A stretch of 64,000 nt of DNA from Flavobacterium dauae (GCF_004151275.2 NZ_CP130821.1:682001-746000); one strand, 5' to 3'; shown: positions 8,040 through 19,544, counted from the stretch's first letter. Translations and numbers: made by a program. Notes: generated by a model not told the origin, from the letters alone.

Positions 8040-8443
8040 ATAATTTTTTTCTTCACTTCGTCATTAAAAGCTTCTGCTTTAATTGTTTTTCTGTCTTCGG
8101 CAATAGCAACATTTACTAAGGTGACTTCACCTTCTAAAACCGTTTTATCTTGTTGATTAACGAATTTAAAACCGCAAACTACCGATGAACTTTTTAATTC
8201 TTTTACCCACAATTTTTTGGTTAGAATTTCGCCTATTCGGGCTGCGTTTTTAAACTGAACCTTTAGATCTACCGTAGGAATTCCGTTGGTTTCATGGATT
8301 TTTGAGAAAGGTCTGTCTAAAGCTTCGTCAAACCAATCTTCAACCAAATCGTTCAACATTTCTAAAAAACGTGGATAAAAAACAATTCCTGCAAAATCGG
8401 TATGTCTAAAACGTATTTGTTCTTCTTTTATAAAATAACTCAT
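8024..8443 (-). CDS. Acyl-CoA thioesterase, 4-hydroxybenzoyl-CoA thioesterase type
   Basis: A 139-residue hotdog-fold thioesterase. The motif RFRHTDFAGIVFYPRFLEM carries the catalytic Asp16 and the start of the long helix, as in Pseudomonas-type 4-hydroxybenzoyl-CoA thioesterase. In this operon it should release the free ring-hydroxylated acid from its CoA ester after the monooxygenase step, so that the dioxygenase can act. It lies 36 bp after the CoA ligase gene. Family assignment is firm; the aryl-CoA substrate is inferred. Confidence 0.88.
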   Translation of the reverse strand: MSYFIKEEQIRFRHTDFAGIVFYPRFLEMLNDLVEDWFDEALDRPFSKIHETNGIPTVDLKVQFKNAARIGEILTKKLWVKELKSSSVVCGFKFVNQQDKTVLEGEVTLVNVAIAEDRKTIKAEAFNDEVKKKIMNYKL

Positions 8444-8479
8444 TATATATGTCTTAATACTTAAATCTAAAATCTTAAT

Positions 8480-10060
8480 TTATTTTAACTTAAAACGCTG
8501 AATTTTACCTGTTTCGGTTTTGGGTAACTTGTCAAGAAAATTAATTACGCGCGGATATTTATACGGTGCCGCATTTTCTTTAAACCAGTTTTGAATATTT
8601 TTTGCCAGTTCAGTTGAAGCATTTGCATGATTTTTTAAAACGATATTGGCACAAACCAGCATTCCTCTTTCTTCATCGGGTAAACCAACAACAGCACATT
8701 CTAAAATATCTTCATGTGTAAGCAATACACTTTCTACTTCAATTGCAGAAATATTGTAGCCCGATGAAATAATCATATCGTCTCCACGAGCCACAAACCA
8801 AAAATAACCATCTTTGTCTTGCTTAAAAATATCGCCGGTAATATTCCAGCCGTTTTCAACATATTCCTGTTGTTTTTCTGGTCGATTTAAATATTTACAG
8901 CCTGTAATTCCACGAACAGCCAATCTGCCGGGAGTATTATGCGGAACATCGTCTCCGTTTTTATCGATGATTTTTGCTTCGTAACCTGTAATTGCAATTC
9001 CGGTTGATCCCGGACGCATATTTTCTTGGTTCGATGATATAAAAATATGAAGCATTTCGGTAGCGCCAATTCCATCAATGATTTTTAAACCGGTTGCTTT
9101 GTACCAATCTTCCCAAATTTTTAATGGAAGAGTTTCACCTGCCGAAATACATCTTCGCAGACTTGACAAATCGTAATCTTTAGATTTTTCGGTAAGAATA
9201 CGCCAAGCAGTTGGTGCCGTAAAACAAATGGTGATTTTCTCGTTTTGAATCACTTCTAAAAGCACATCCGGACTCGGTTTTTCGATCAAAAAAGAACTCG
9301 CTCCAAAATACATCGGAAACAAAACCAAACCGCCTAAGCCAAAAGTAAAACCAATGGGCGGACTACCAGTGAAAATATCCTTTTCGGTTGGTTGTAGCGA
9401 ATAATTAGGAAAAGCTTCGCAAATATTCAGTATATCTTTATGGTAATGCGCTGTCATTTTAGGGTTTCCGGTTGTTCCCGAAGTAAACCCTATTATAGCA
9501 ACATCATCTGCTTTGGTGTGATAGTTTTGAAACGTTTTTGGTTTGGTTTGCATCAATTCATCAATAGAACCATTCCTGTAAAAAGAAATCGATTCTAAAT
9601 AGTTAGATTGTACCAGATTTATTTCATCTGCCAACGAACTATCGCAAATTACATGCGAAATTTCTGCACAATCAATCAATGTTTTTAATTCTTTTGATCG
9701 AAGCAAAGGCATGGTTGCAACTACAATTCCGCCGACTTTTAAAACAGCAAACCAACACGCAACCATCATTGGGTTGTTACACGAACGCAACAAAACGCGG
9801 TTACCGGGCAGCAATCCTAAATCATCGACCAAAACATGCGCAATCTGGTTTGCTTTTTCAAACAAATCGTTATAAGTCCAAGTTTCGTCAAATGTTTTCA
9901 GACAGATATTTGAACCTTTTCCGTTAGCAATGTGATTGTCTAAAAGACGCTCTACACAATTCAGATTTTCCGGATGGTTAAACTGCGGTAAATCTAAAAA
10001 CAAATAATCGGGTTGAGCATTTGGTTCAGGTAAATTATTTTGAGCAAAATTATCTTTCAT
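8480..10060 (-). CDS. Benzoate/2-aminobenzoate-CoA ligase family AMP-forming enzyme
   Basis: A 526-residue adenylate-forming ligase that would activate an aryl carboxylate as its CoA thioester with ATP. The phosphate loop GFTSGTTGNPK lies at about residues 191-201, the adenine-binding DGIGATEML follows, and the catalytic lysine is Lys519 in KTETGKIQRFK near the C-terminus. The overall pattern matches the benzoate-CoA ligase group, which includes 2-aminobenzoate and salicylate ligases. It follows the DUF4265 gene by 3 bp and precedes the thioesterase gene. This is the entry step of the pathway; salicylate and anthranilate are the leading substrates. Confidence 0.88.
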   Translation of the reverse strand: MKDNFAQNNLPEPNAQPDYLFLDLPQFNHPENLNCVERLLDNHIANGKGSNICLKTFDETWTYNDLFEKANQIAHVLVDDLGLLPGNRVLLRSCNNPMMVACWFAVLKVGGIVVATMPLLRSKELKTLIDCAEISHVICDSSLADEINLVQSNYLESISFYRNGSIDELMQTKPKTFQNYHTKADDVAIIGFTSGTTGNPKMTAHYHKDILNICEAFPNYSLQPTEKDIFTGSPPIGFTFGLGGLVLFPMYFGASSFLIEKPSPDVLLEVIQNEKITICFTAPTAWRILTEKSKDYDLSSLRRCISAGETLPLKIWEDWYKATGLKIIDGIGATEMLHIFISSNQENMRPGSTGIAITGYEAKIIDKNGDDVPHNTPGRLAVRGITGCKYLNRPEKQQEYVENGWNITGDIFKQDKDGYFWFVARGDDMIISSGYNISAIEVESVLLTHEDILECAVVGLPDEERGMLVCANIVLKNHANASTELAKNIQNWFKENAAPYKYPRVINFLDKLPKTETGKIQRFKLK

Positions 10061-10063
10061 GTT

Positions 10064-10546
10064 TTAATATTCTAATGATATATCATCTTGATGTTTTATT
10101 GATAAAATTGGTTCTGCATATCCTATGATTTTATCTTTTTCATCTTTATCAAGAAATGTTTTTATTAATTGATAATTAATTTTTTTTGGAATTTCAATTA
10201 CAAAATATTTGTCATTAACTCCCTCTGAATTGCACCCTAAATTCATTAATTTTTTTCGTAATATTTCTTTATCATAGTCATCTTTCATTATAACTACTTG
10301 AACAACTGAATTTCCTGAACTTTTTATAATTTCTTTAAAAATCAGACTTTCCTCATCTTCGTCATATTCTGCATAAAAGATATCGTCCGAGGCAATTGAA
10401 GCACCATAAAAAGGAATGTTGTCTAACTTATAAATTCCTTTTTTCTCATCAATTATTTCAGCCCACATTGTTTCAACGGTTTCTTCTTCTAAAACATCAC
10501 TGAAATATCTGAATTTTATCTTTTGCAAACTATTTTCATCTTTCAT
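10064..10546 (-). CDS. DUF4265-like protein (passenger gene)
   Basis: A 160-residue protein with the pattern ETMWAEIID...YKLDNIPFYGASIASDDIFYAEYDED, typical of DUF4265. These small proteins of unknown function often occur near toxin/immunity or mobile genes. No catalytic motif is evident. It is squeezed between the hydroxylase gene (16 bp upstream) and the ligase gene (3 bp downstream) with no role predicted by the pathway. Its first bases resemble the start of the downstream ligase gene: both begin ATGAAAGAT and share a TTTGC soon after. That may reflect how it was inserted. Confidence 0.7.
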   Translation of the reverse strand: MKDENSLQKIKFRYFSDVLEEETVETMWAEIIDEKKGIYKLDNIPFYGASIASDDIFYAEYDEDEESLIFKEIIKSSGNSVVQVVIMKDDYDKEILRKKLMNLGCNSEGVNDKYFVIEIPKKINYQLIKTFLDKDEKDKIIGYAEPILSIKHQDDISLEY

Positions 10547-10562
10547 AATTTACAATTCGTAA

Positions 10563-12854
10563 TTATTTTTTATTGCTTTTTGGTTTCAACGCTTTCTTCA
10601 TACGTTCGGATTGTTTTCTTTCGGAAATGGTTGAAGTGTATAAATTTTCGATTCCTTTTTGATATTGATTTGGAATATCTGTAACACTAATTTGTTCGTA
10701 AGCCTGGGCTTTTCTAACAAAATAAGGATCTAACAAAAGCGGTTTTCCAAGGGCAACCAAATCGGCTTTACCACTTAAAATAATGGTGTTTATTTGATCG
10801 ATATCGGTAATTGTTCCTGCCGTAATGGTTGGAATATCGGTTGAATTTCTAATCATATCCGAAAATGGAACTTGCCACATTCTGCCGGTTTTTGGGGTTT
10901 GATTTTCAACCGTATTTCCTGTGGATACATTTATACAATCGGCTCCTGCTTTTTTGAATTCTGAAGCGATAAAAAGAACATCGTCTTGCGAAATACCGTT
11001 TTCAGCCCAATCGGTTGCCGAAATACGGACTGATATTGGTTTTTCTGCAGGAAAATTTTCTCGAACTGCATTAAAAACCTGTAATGGAAAACGTAAACGG
11101 TTTTCTACAGATCCGCCAAAATCATCTGTTCTATTATTAGTTAAAGGCGATAAGAACGATGCCAGTAAAAAACCGTGATGTGCCTGCAATTCGATCATAT
11201 CAAAGCCTGCTTTTTCTGCATTTTTAGCAGCATTTGCAAACTGATTGATTACATTTTGCATATCATCTGCAGTCATTTCTTTTGGAACAGCCATTTTATC
11301 GTTAAACGAAATTGCCGATGCCGAAAGTAATACCCAAGCATTATTAATTGGTTCGTTTGTACCTTCCCAAGGTTTTTTAACAGCACCTTTTCTGCCTGAA
11401 TGTCCTAATTGAATACCGATTTTTGTTGACGTATGTTCATGAACAAAATCAGTAATCTTTTTCCACTCAACAATTTGATCTTCATTGTAAATTCCGGCAC
11501 AACCCAAAGTAATTCTTCCGTTTGCATCAACCGCTGTCATTTCAGTTATTATCAAACCTAAACCACCAATGGCTCGCGAAGTATAATGCTGAAAATGCCA
11601 GTTGTTAACCAAACCGTTGTTCGCCGAATACTGTCCCATAGAACTCATAACAATTCTGTTAGAAAGTTCTAAACCACGCAATTTATAGGTAGAAAAAGCT
11701 GCTGCGTTTGTATTGTTATTATTTAGCTGATTGAATTCCTGAAGGACTTTATCGGTGTACGATTGATCTCGCAAACGAAGGTTTTCGTAGGTAACTTTTT
11801 TAGATCTTGTCATGCACCCAAATGAAAACTGATAGAACGGATATTTTTCGTATCGATTCATGTTTTCAAACCATTCCAATGAAACTGATGCAGCGTACTG
11901 AATCATTTCTACCGGATTTCTACGCGTTTTTTCGTATTGTTGAAACGCATTTTGAACATTATCTGGGTTTGCCATCAAGGCATCAAACAAACCAATGGCA
12001 GAATCCATAGCTAGTTTAGTACCCGAACCAATGGAGAAATGTGCAGTTGCTTTGGCATCACCCAATAAAACAATATTGTTGTGGAACCATTTTTTGTTGG
12101 TTACATGCGGAAATTGGCGCCAATGCGATTTGTTGGTAATTAACGGATGACCATTTAATTCGTCTTTAAATAGTTCTGAAAGTTTAGTTACGGTGTCGGC
12201 TTCATTCTCTACTTCGAACTGCAGGTTTTTCCATGTTTCATCGGTACATTCAAAAATCCAGGTGCTCATTCCTTCTTCGTATTGATAGGTGTGTGCAACT
12301 ATGATTCCGTATGGAGTTGTTCTAAAAAAGTAGGTAAAAGCATCTAACGGTTTGGTAGATCCCATCCATACAAATCGGTTTGGTTTTAATTGGATATTCG
12401 TACCAAATTCATTTTGAAACTGGGTACGAATTCCGCTTCCAATTCCATCGGCAGATACAATAATATCTGAATCGTTAAACTGAGAAAGATCATCAATGTT
12501 TTGTTCAAAATGTAAAATTACTCCTTCTTCTTGGCAACGTTGATGCAGTAATTTAAGCAAGGTTTTACGCGAGCAACCACAAAAACCATTGCCAGAAATG
12601 CGGGCTTCTTGTCCGTCACGAGCTACAATAATATCGTCCCAATACGCAAATTTACTGCGAATAAGTTCGTATGATTGCATATCGCGTTTTAAAAATTCGC
12701 CCAAAGTTTCATCAGAAAATACTACACCAAAACCAAAACTGTCTTCTGGTTTGTTGCGTTCGTACACGTTAATTTCCCAATGGGGCATTGCTTTTTTGGT
12801 TAAGATTGAAAAATAGAGTCCGCCCGGACCACCGCCTATAACCGTTATTTTCAT
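10563..12854 (-). CDS. Bifunctional aryl-CoA monooxygenase / Old Yellow Enzyme fusion
   Basis: A 763-residue fusion. The N-terminal half (about 1-380) is an aromatic FAD monooxygenase with GGGPGG at residues 7-12 and the second FAD motif VLLGDAKATAHFSIGSG. The C-terminal half (about 390-740) is an Old Yellow Enzyme-type FMN barrel: LSNRIVMSSMGQYSA, IQLGHSGRKG, ELQAHHGFLLASFLSP and RTDDFGGS. This architecture is that of 2-aminobenzoyl-CoA monooxygenase/reductase and of proteins annotated as salicylyl-CoA 5-hydroxylase. It should hydroxylate the ring at C5 of the CoA ester; what the OYE half does here is uncertain. Its start overlaps the flavin reductase stop by 4 bp (ATGA), so the two are translationally coupled. 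Confidence 0.9.
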   Translation of the reverse strand: MKITVIGGGPGGLYFSILTKKAMPHWEINVYERNKPEDSFGFGVVFSDETLGEFLKRDMQSYELIRSKFAYWDDIIVARDGQEARISGNGFCGCSRKTLLKLLHQRCQEEGVILHFEQNIDDLSQFNDSDIIVSADGIGSGIRTQFQNEFGTNIQLKPNRFVWMGSTKPLDAFTYFFRTTPYGIIVAHTYQYEEGMSTWIFECTDETWKNLQFEVENEADTVTKLSELFKDELNGHPLITNKSHWRQFPHVTNKKWFHNNIVLLGDAKATAHFSIGSGTKLAMDSAIGLFDALMANPDNVQNAFQQYEKTRRNPVEMIQYAASVSLEWFENMNRYEKYPFYQFSFGCMTRSKKVTYENLRLRDQSYTDKVLQEFNQLNNNNTNAAAFSTYKLRGLELSNRIVMSSMGQYSANNGLVNNWHFQHYTSRAIGGLGLIITEMTAVDANGRITLGCAGIYNEDQIVEWKKITDFVHEHTSTKIGIQLGHSGRKGAVKKPWEGTNEPINNAWVLLSASAISFNDKMAVPKEMTADDMQNVINQFANAAKNAEKAGFDMIELQAHHGFLLASFLSPLTNNRTDDFGGSVENRLRFPLQVFNAVRENFPAEKPISVRISATDWAENGISQDDVLFIASEFKKAGADCINVSTGNTVENQTPKTGRMWQVPFSDMIRNSTDIPTITAGTITDIDQINTIILSGKADLVALGKPLLLDPYFVRKAQAYEQISVTDIPNQYQKGIENLYTSTISERKQSERMKKALKPKSNKK

Positions 12855-13459
12855 AGATTTCGTTTTATTGAGAAAATTTCTCCTAATTTGCTGTAATTTG
12901 AACCTGCTAAACGGGCAACAGGTTGGTATTTTTCTAAATTAATTCGGTAATTTTCCAGAAGAATTTCATCGGAAATATGCATCATCAGTACTTTACCAAT
13001 AACGATACACGCGCCGCCGTTTTTATGATCTTCCAGAAAATAATGATGTACCATTTCGCATTCAAAATGGGCTTTTGCTTCGGCAACTCGTTTAGGTTTA
13101 ATCAATTCGCACGAAACAGGCGTAAGGTTTGCCAGCTGAAATTCATCAACGGTATTTTCTACCGCATTAGATGTAGTGTTCATTTGTTCCACCACCTCTT
13201 CGGTAACCAAATTCACAGCGAATTGCTTGTTTGCCAAAACATTGTTTAAAGTATCTTTATTTTTGTCGCCTGTACGAACCGTTGAAAACATAACGTGCGG
13301 CGGATCTTCGCCCACCACATTAAAAAAAGAAAAAGGCGCAAGATTGTTTACGCCGTTTTCATCAACAGTAGAAATCCAGCCAATTGGGCGCGGAATTACC
13401 AAACCTGTCAATAATTTATATAAAACACCGGAATTGGTATCTTTTACAGAAATTTGCAT
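12851..13459 (-). CDS. Flavin reductase family protein (FMN-binding split barrel)
   Basis: A 202-residue flavin-reductase-like split-barrel protein. The N-terminus has LVIPRPIGWISTVDENGVNNLAPFS, then FNVVGEDPPHVMFS and KDTLNN, the standard FMN-binding pattern. It is the first gene of the aromatic operon and overlaps the hydroxylase-fusion start by 4 bp, so it probably supports that enzyme with reduced flavin or handles a quinone-like intermediate. No regulatory gene lies beside it. The promoter must lie in the 69 bp between this start and the DUF4249 gene end, an AT-rich stretch with a weak TTAATTTG on the minus strand. Confidence 0.85.
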   Translation of the reverse strand: MQISVKDTNSGVLYKLLTGLVIPRPIGWISTVDENGVNNLAPFSFFNVVGEDPPHVMFSTVRTGDKNKDTLNNVLANKQFAVNLVTEEVVEQMNTTSNAVENTVDEFQLANLTPVSCELIKPKRVAEAKAHFECEMVHHYFLEDHKNGGACIVIGKVLMMHISDEILLENYRINLEKYQPVARLAGSNYSKLGEIFSIKRNL

Positions 13460-13528
13460 AAAATTATCGTTTATACAAATTAAACAAAAAATAATTGAAA
13501 AGTTTGTGTTTTTTAGATTGTAATTGAA

Positions 13529-14338
13529 TTATTTTACAGTGTACGTATAGTGATTTCTTTTAGCGATATGAAAGTATCCCAATGCAAAATTTGATTGATT
13601 TGTCTGGTTTACGATATTTCCTTTTATGGTTCCCATTGGACTTGAAAACGGATTGCCGCTGTCGCTTGAAATTGACAATAATTTTGACAAATATTGATAG
13701 TATTGCTTACTGATGGAAGTTATGGAATGATTTAAATTATCGCCCGGTTTTAAATCTTCTTTATCAAAAAAATACATATCGTTCATGATGTTTCCGTTTG
13801 TAAATTGATCGTCTGCTACGCCTAAATAATCATCAACAGGATAGGTCATTTGTACCAGATAATAGTTTTCTTCGTTGGCATTATCCTGAAAATTAAAACT
13901 TATTTCGTAAGAATCGCCCATAATACCACCATCGTCTTTTTGATCTACATTTAAAATTTCTGGCGATGCTAATAGGGTAGAAGTCGCGGTATAGGTTTCG
14001 TTATTGTACATAACGGTTAACTCGTAATTTCCGCCAATTTCGGGTTGAAAAAGTTCGTTTGTAAAATCTCCGTTTCCAACATTTGTGAACTGATAAACCG
14101 TATTGCTGTCGGTATCTTTAATAGAAACATCGGCATTATTGACCGTTGGAAAAACACCCGAATAAAAATCGGTTGTGGTAGAAAGATGAATTTTGTTGTA
14201 ATCGGTTTCGCCTACAAAAAGGTTTCCTTCAATAACCAAACGTTGTATGTTTTTATCAAAATCAAGCGTAATATCTTCTTCGCAGCTTACAAAAAGCAAA
14301 CTGCAAACAGTAGCGAATATGTAAAGTAACTTTTTCAT
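13529..14338 (-). CDS. DUF4249 lipoprotein partner of a TonB receptor
   Basis: A 269-residue lipoprotein with a signal ending SLLFVSC followed by EED, a typical outer-membrane lipoprotein export signal. The body fits DUF4249: early RLVIEGNLF and a beta-rich remainder. I chose the ATG at 14336-14338, which gives a clean signal peptide, over an in-frame start 14 codons upstream that lies inside the receptor gene. It begins 1 bp after the receptor stop. DUF4249 proteins commonly pair with this receptor class. The transported ligand is unknown. Confidence 0.8.
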   Translation of the reverse strand: MKKLLYIFATVCSLLFVSCEEDITLDFDKNIQRLVIEGNLFVGETDYNKIHLSTTTDFYSGVFPTVNNADVSIKDTDSNTVYQFTNVGNGDFTNELFQPEIGGNYELTVMYNNETYTATSTLLASPEILNVDQKDDGGIMGDSYEISFNFQDNANEENYYLVQMTYPVDDYLGVADDQFTNGNIMNDMYFFDKEDLKPGDNLNHSITSISKQYYQYLSKLLSISSDSGNPFSSPMGTIKGNIVNQTNQSNFALGYFHIAKRNHYTYTVK

Positions 14339-14339
14339 G

Positions 14340-16718
14340 TTAAAATTTAAAATTATAGGTAACACTTGGCACAATTCCAAAAATAGAAAGCTTGGTAGTT
14401 TCGGTCATGTTGTTAGAATCTTCAACCGATCTAAAACTAATCGACGCTGCGTTTTTACGGTTATACACGTTGTAAATTCCAAAAACCCATTCGCTTTGCC
14501 ATTTGCGGTTTTCATTTTTAGTTGGCGTGTAGGTTGCCGAAATATCTAAATGGTGAAAAGCTGACATGCTGTAATTGTTGCGTTTGTTGTAATTGGGTAC
14601 CTGTACACCTAAAAATTCATATTTTCCGTCAGGATAGGTTACAGGTCTTCCTGATTGCAGCGTGAAACTTGCACTGAAATTCCATTTTTTACTGAAATCA
14701 TACGTAGCCACAATTGATAAATCGTGCAAACGATCGTGCGGAGTTCTATACCATTCGCCGTTGTTGATACCGCTTTCTTGTGGGGTTCTACCAGAAGTTT
14801 GCTGCATACTTTTTGCAATGGTGTAGGCAACCCAACCGGTTAATTTTCCTTCGTTTTTTCTGAATAAAAATTCCAAACCGTAAGCCTCGGTTTTTCCATT
14901 TAAAAGTACTTGTTCAATAGCGCGGTTTCCTATTAAATCGGCACCATCGATATAATCTAATCGATTTTTACCTAATTTAAAGTACGATTCAATTTCTAAC
15001 GAATATTTATTGTCGTTTAAGTTTTGAAAATATCCAACAGCATACTGATCCACAATTTGCGGTTTTACATACGGTCCACTTGGTTCCCAAATATCTAACG
15101 GAGTTGCCGATGTGGTGTTTGAAATTAAATGAACATACTGTGCCATGCGGTTGTAGCTCATTTTTATCGAACGATCATCGGTTAGTTTCACCGAAACAGC
15201 CAGTCGTGGTTCAAAATTATCAAATTGACTTATGCTTTTATTTTTACCGTAATATTTTGTGCCGATCGGGACTGCTTTTTCATACGTATCGGTTTGCTGA
15301 TTGTAAACCACCGGATTATTGTTTTCGTACAAATTGATGTTTTCTCCGCCCAAACGGTTAAACATGCTGTATCGCAAACCGTAATTTACCGATAAAAATG
15401 AATTAATTTCTTGTTCGGCTTCTATAAAAATTGCATTTTCCCAAGCGTATTTGTGCGGAATTTGGAACGAATTGATCTGTGAATCGGGTTTGTTAGGTTC
15501 CATTGTACCCGGATTGAAGTTATAGTACAAACTGCTGATGCCGTATTTTAAAGAAAGTCTATCGCTAATTTCGTGATTGATTTTATAATTGAAATCATAA
15601 TTCTTAATGCCCGAATCCCAACTGAAACCCACAAAGTTTAATGTCAATCCGTAATAATAATCAGAATATCTTACCGAAGCTTCGCTGTTTATTTTTGATG
15701 AATATTTGCTGTTCCATGTTAAATTGGCAACGGTGTTTCCGAATTTATTATCAAAACTATCATTGAATTTAAAAATATCCCGTCCAAAATATCCGGTAAA
15801 GTACAACTGATTTTTATCGTTCATTAAATAACTCCATTTGGTATTTAAATCGTAAAAATAGGCTGAACTTTTAATATCGGTCAGTTTTAAAAATAAATGC
15901 GCATACGATGCACGACCTGCAAATAAATACGATAATTTATCTTTAATAACAGGACCTTCAACCATTAATCTGCTTGATAAAAGTCCAATTCCACCGGTTG
16001 CTTTAAAATCTTTATAATCACCTTCTTTCTGATTGATTTCTAAAACCGAAGAACCACGACCGCCGTATCGAGCCGGAATTCCGCCTTTGTACAGTTTGAT
16101 ATTGCTAACCGCATCGTTATTAAAAACCGAGAAAAATCCGTATAAGTGTGATGATCCATAAACCGAAGTTTGATCTAACAACAATAAATTTTGATCTGAT
16201 CCACCACCGCGAACGTTAAAGCCCGATGTTCCTTCGCCCGAATTTACAACTCCCGGTAATAACAAAATAGTTTTTAAAATATCGGTTTCACCCAAAACCA
16301 CCGGTGCTTTTTTAATTTCGGCAGCAGTAAGCTTGTTAACGCTCATTTCGGGTTTACGAATGTTGATTTTGTTCGATGTTGTAATAACGATTTCATCTAA
16401 CTCGTTTGGTTCTGCATTAATTGATGTTAAATAAAACGTTCGTGTAGCCGCTTCTGTGTGATTAATTTCTTCGGTATAAGGTTCGTAACCCGTTTTTTCA
16501 ATGGTTATAGTAAAAGTTGCAAAAGAAGTAGATGAAAAGAAATAGCCGTTTTCATCTGATTTTTGAGATACTACCGAGTTACTTTTTTTAATAGATGCAC
16601 CTGCAATTGCAGCACCGGTTTGTTCATCGTAGATGTATCCTGCAAATAAATGGCGGTCTTGTGCGCGGCTTTGAATACCCCACAATGAAAGTGTAACAAT
16701 TAAAAGAGTTTTTTTCAT
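14340..16718 (-). CDS. TonB-dependent receptor with N-terminal carboxypeptidase-like domain
   Basis: A 792-residue outer-membrane receptor. A signal peptide (LLIVTLSLWGIQSRAQ) precedes a carboxypeptidase-regulatory-like domain (LFAGYIYDEQTGAAIAGASI, about residues 22-110), a plug domain (EIKKAPVVLGETDILKTILLLPGV...GFNVRGGG) and a beta barrel ending VTYNFKF. The short plug with VRGGGSDQN is typical of the DUF4249-linked group. It is transcribed 1 bp ahead of the DUF4249 lipoprotein gene as a two-gene unit. No substrate-specific gene is adjacent, so the ligand cannot be predicted. Confidence 0.9.
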   Translation of the reverse strand: MKKTLLIVTLSLWGIQSRAQDRHLFAGYIYDEQTGAAIAGASIKKSNSVVSQKSDENGYFFSSTSFATFTITIEKTGYEPYTEEINHTEAATRTFYLTSINAEPNELDEIVITTSNKINIRKPEMSVNKLTAAEIKKAPVVLGETDILKTILLLPGVVNSGEGTSGFNVRGGGSDQNLLLLDQTSVYGSSHLYGFFSVFNNDAVSNIKLYKGGIPARYGGRGSSVLEINQKEGDYKDFKATGGIGLLSSRLMVEGPVIKDKLSYLFAGRASYAHLFLKLTDIKSSAYFYDLNTKWSYLMNDKNQLYFTGYFGRDIFKFNDSFDNKFGNTVANLTWNSKYSSKINSEASVRYSDYYYGLTLNFVGFSWDSGIKNYDFNYKINHEISDRLSLKYGISSLYYNFNPGTMEPNKPDSQINSFQIPHKYAWENAIFIEAEQEINSFLSVNYGLRYSMFNRLGGENINLYENNNPVVYNQQTDTYEKAVPIGTKYYGKNKSISQFDNFEPRLAVSVKLTDDRSIKMSYNRMAQYVHLISNTTSATPLDIWEPSGPYVKPQIVDQYAVGYFQNLNDNKYSLEIESYFKLGKNRLDYIDGADLIGNRAIEQVLLNGKTEAYGLEFLFRKNEGKLTGWVAYTIAKSMQQTSGRTPQESGINNGEWYRTPHDRLHDLSIVATYDFSKKWNFSASFTLQSGRPVTYPDGKYEFLGVQVPNYNKRNNYSMSAFHHLDISATYTPTKNENRKWQSEWVFGIYNVYNRKNAASISFRSVEDSNNMTETTKLSIFGIVPSVTYNFKF

Positions 16719-16739
16719 GAGTTTTTAAAATGTATGGAA

Positions 16740-17141
16740 CTATAACGATAGCCATTTGGGTTGAACCAATTCTTTAGCTAAATGAGCCCAGCTGTATTCT
16801 TGATAATTATTTTTGTTCATCCACACAAATTTATCAATTTCATTTGCTATCACCGGTTCAAAAAAGTAGGGTAGATGTAACCAATAAACGTAACCATGTA
16901 CCATTGTATTGTGTTCGTTTACGGCTTTTGTTTGGTGCGATCCTAAAAAAGTTAATTGATGAGGTTGAATTTCTAAACCAATTTCTTCTTTTGCTTCGCG
17001 AATTATGGTTTCGATATCTTGTTCGCCATTTTGAATTTTGCCACCGGTTAATTGATAGAATTCTGAATTTTTCTTACAAACCAAAAGCAGTTCTTTCTTT
17101 GGATTGATAATGGCAACCGATGCTATATGTAAGGTTTTCAT
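16740..17141 (-). CDS. NUDIX hydrolase
   Basis: A 133-residue NUDIX protein. The box runs from GGKIQNGEQD to REAKEEIGLEI at about residues 32-54 and satisfies GX5EX7REUXEEXGU. It would hydrolyse a nucleoside diphosphate linked to another moiety; members of this size range from MutT-like enzymes to broad pyrophosphatases. It lies 21 bp upstream of the TonB receptor gene on the same strand and may be co-transcribed, though no functional link is evident. Confidence 0.88.
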   Translation of the reverse strand: MKTLHIASVAIINPKKELLLVCKKNSEFYQLTGGKIQNGEQDIETIIREAKEEIGLEIQPHQLTFLGSHQTKAVNEHNTMVHGYVYWLHLPYFFEPVIANEIDKFVWMNKNNYQEYSWAHLAKELVQPKWLSL

Positions 17142-17169
17142 GGTGATATAACTGATTTGACATCATAAA

Positions 17170-17195
17170 AAAACCGTCGGATTCACGACGGTTTT
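17170..17195 (-). terminator. Intrinsic terminator after icd
   Basis: A hairpin with arms aaaaccgtcg (17170-17179) and cgacggtttt (17186-17195) around a 6-base loop, with T tracts on both sides, lies directly after the isocitrate dehydrogenase stop. Confidence 0.8.
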
Positions 17196-17216
17196 TAAAT
17201 ATGTAAATTGTAGAAA

Positions 17217-19451
<2,235 letters not shown>

Positions 19452-19544
19452 TTAAATCGAAATAAATTTTTGATTACAAATATAGTGAAAACACTTCTGT
19501 TTTTAAGTTTATTAACAAAAGAGATTTCATCTTTTAATGAAAAC

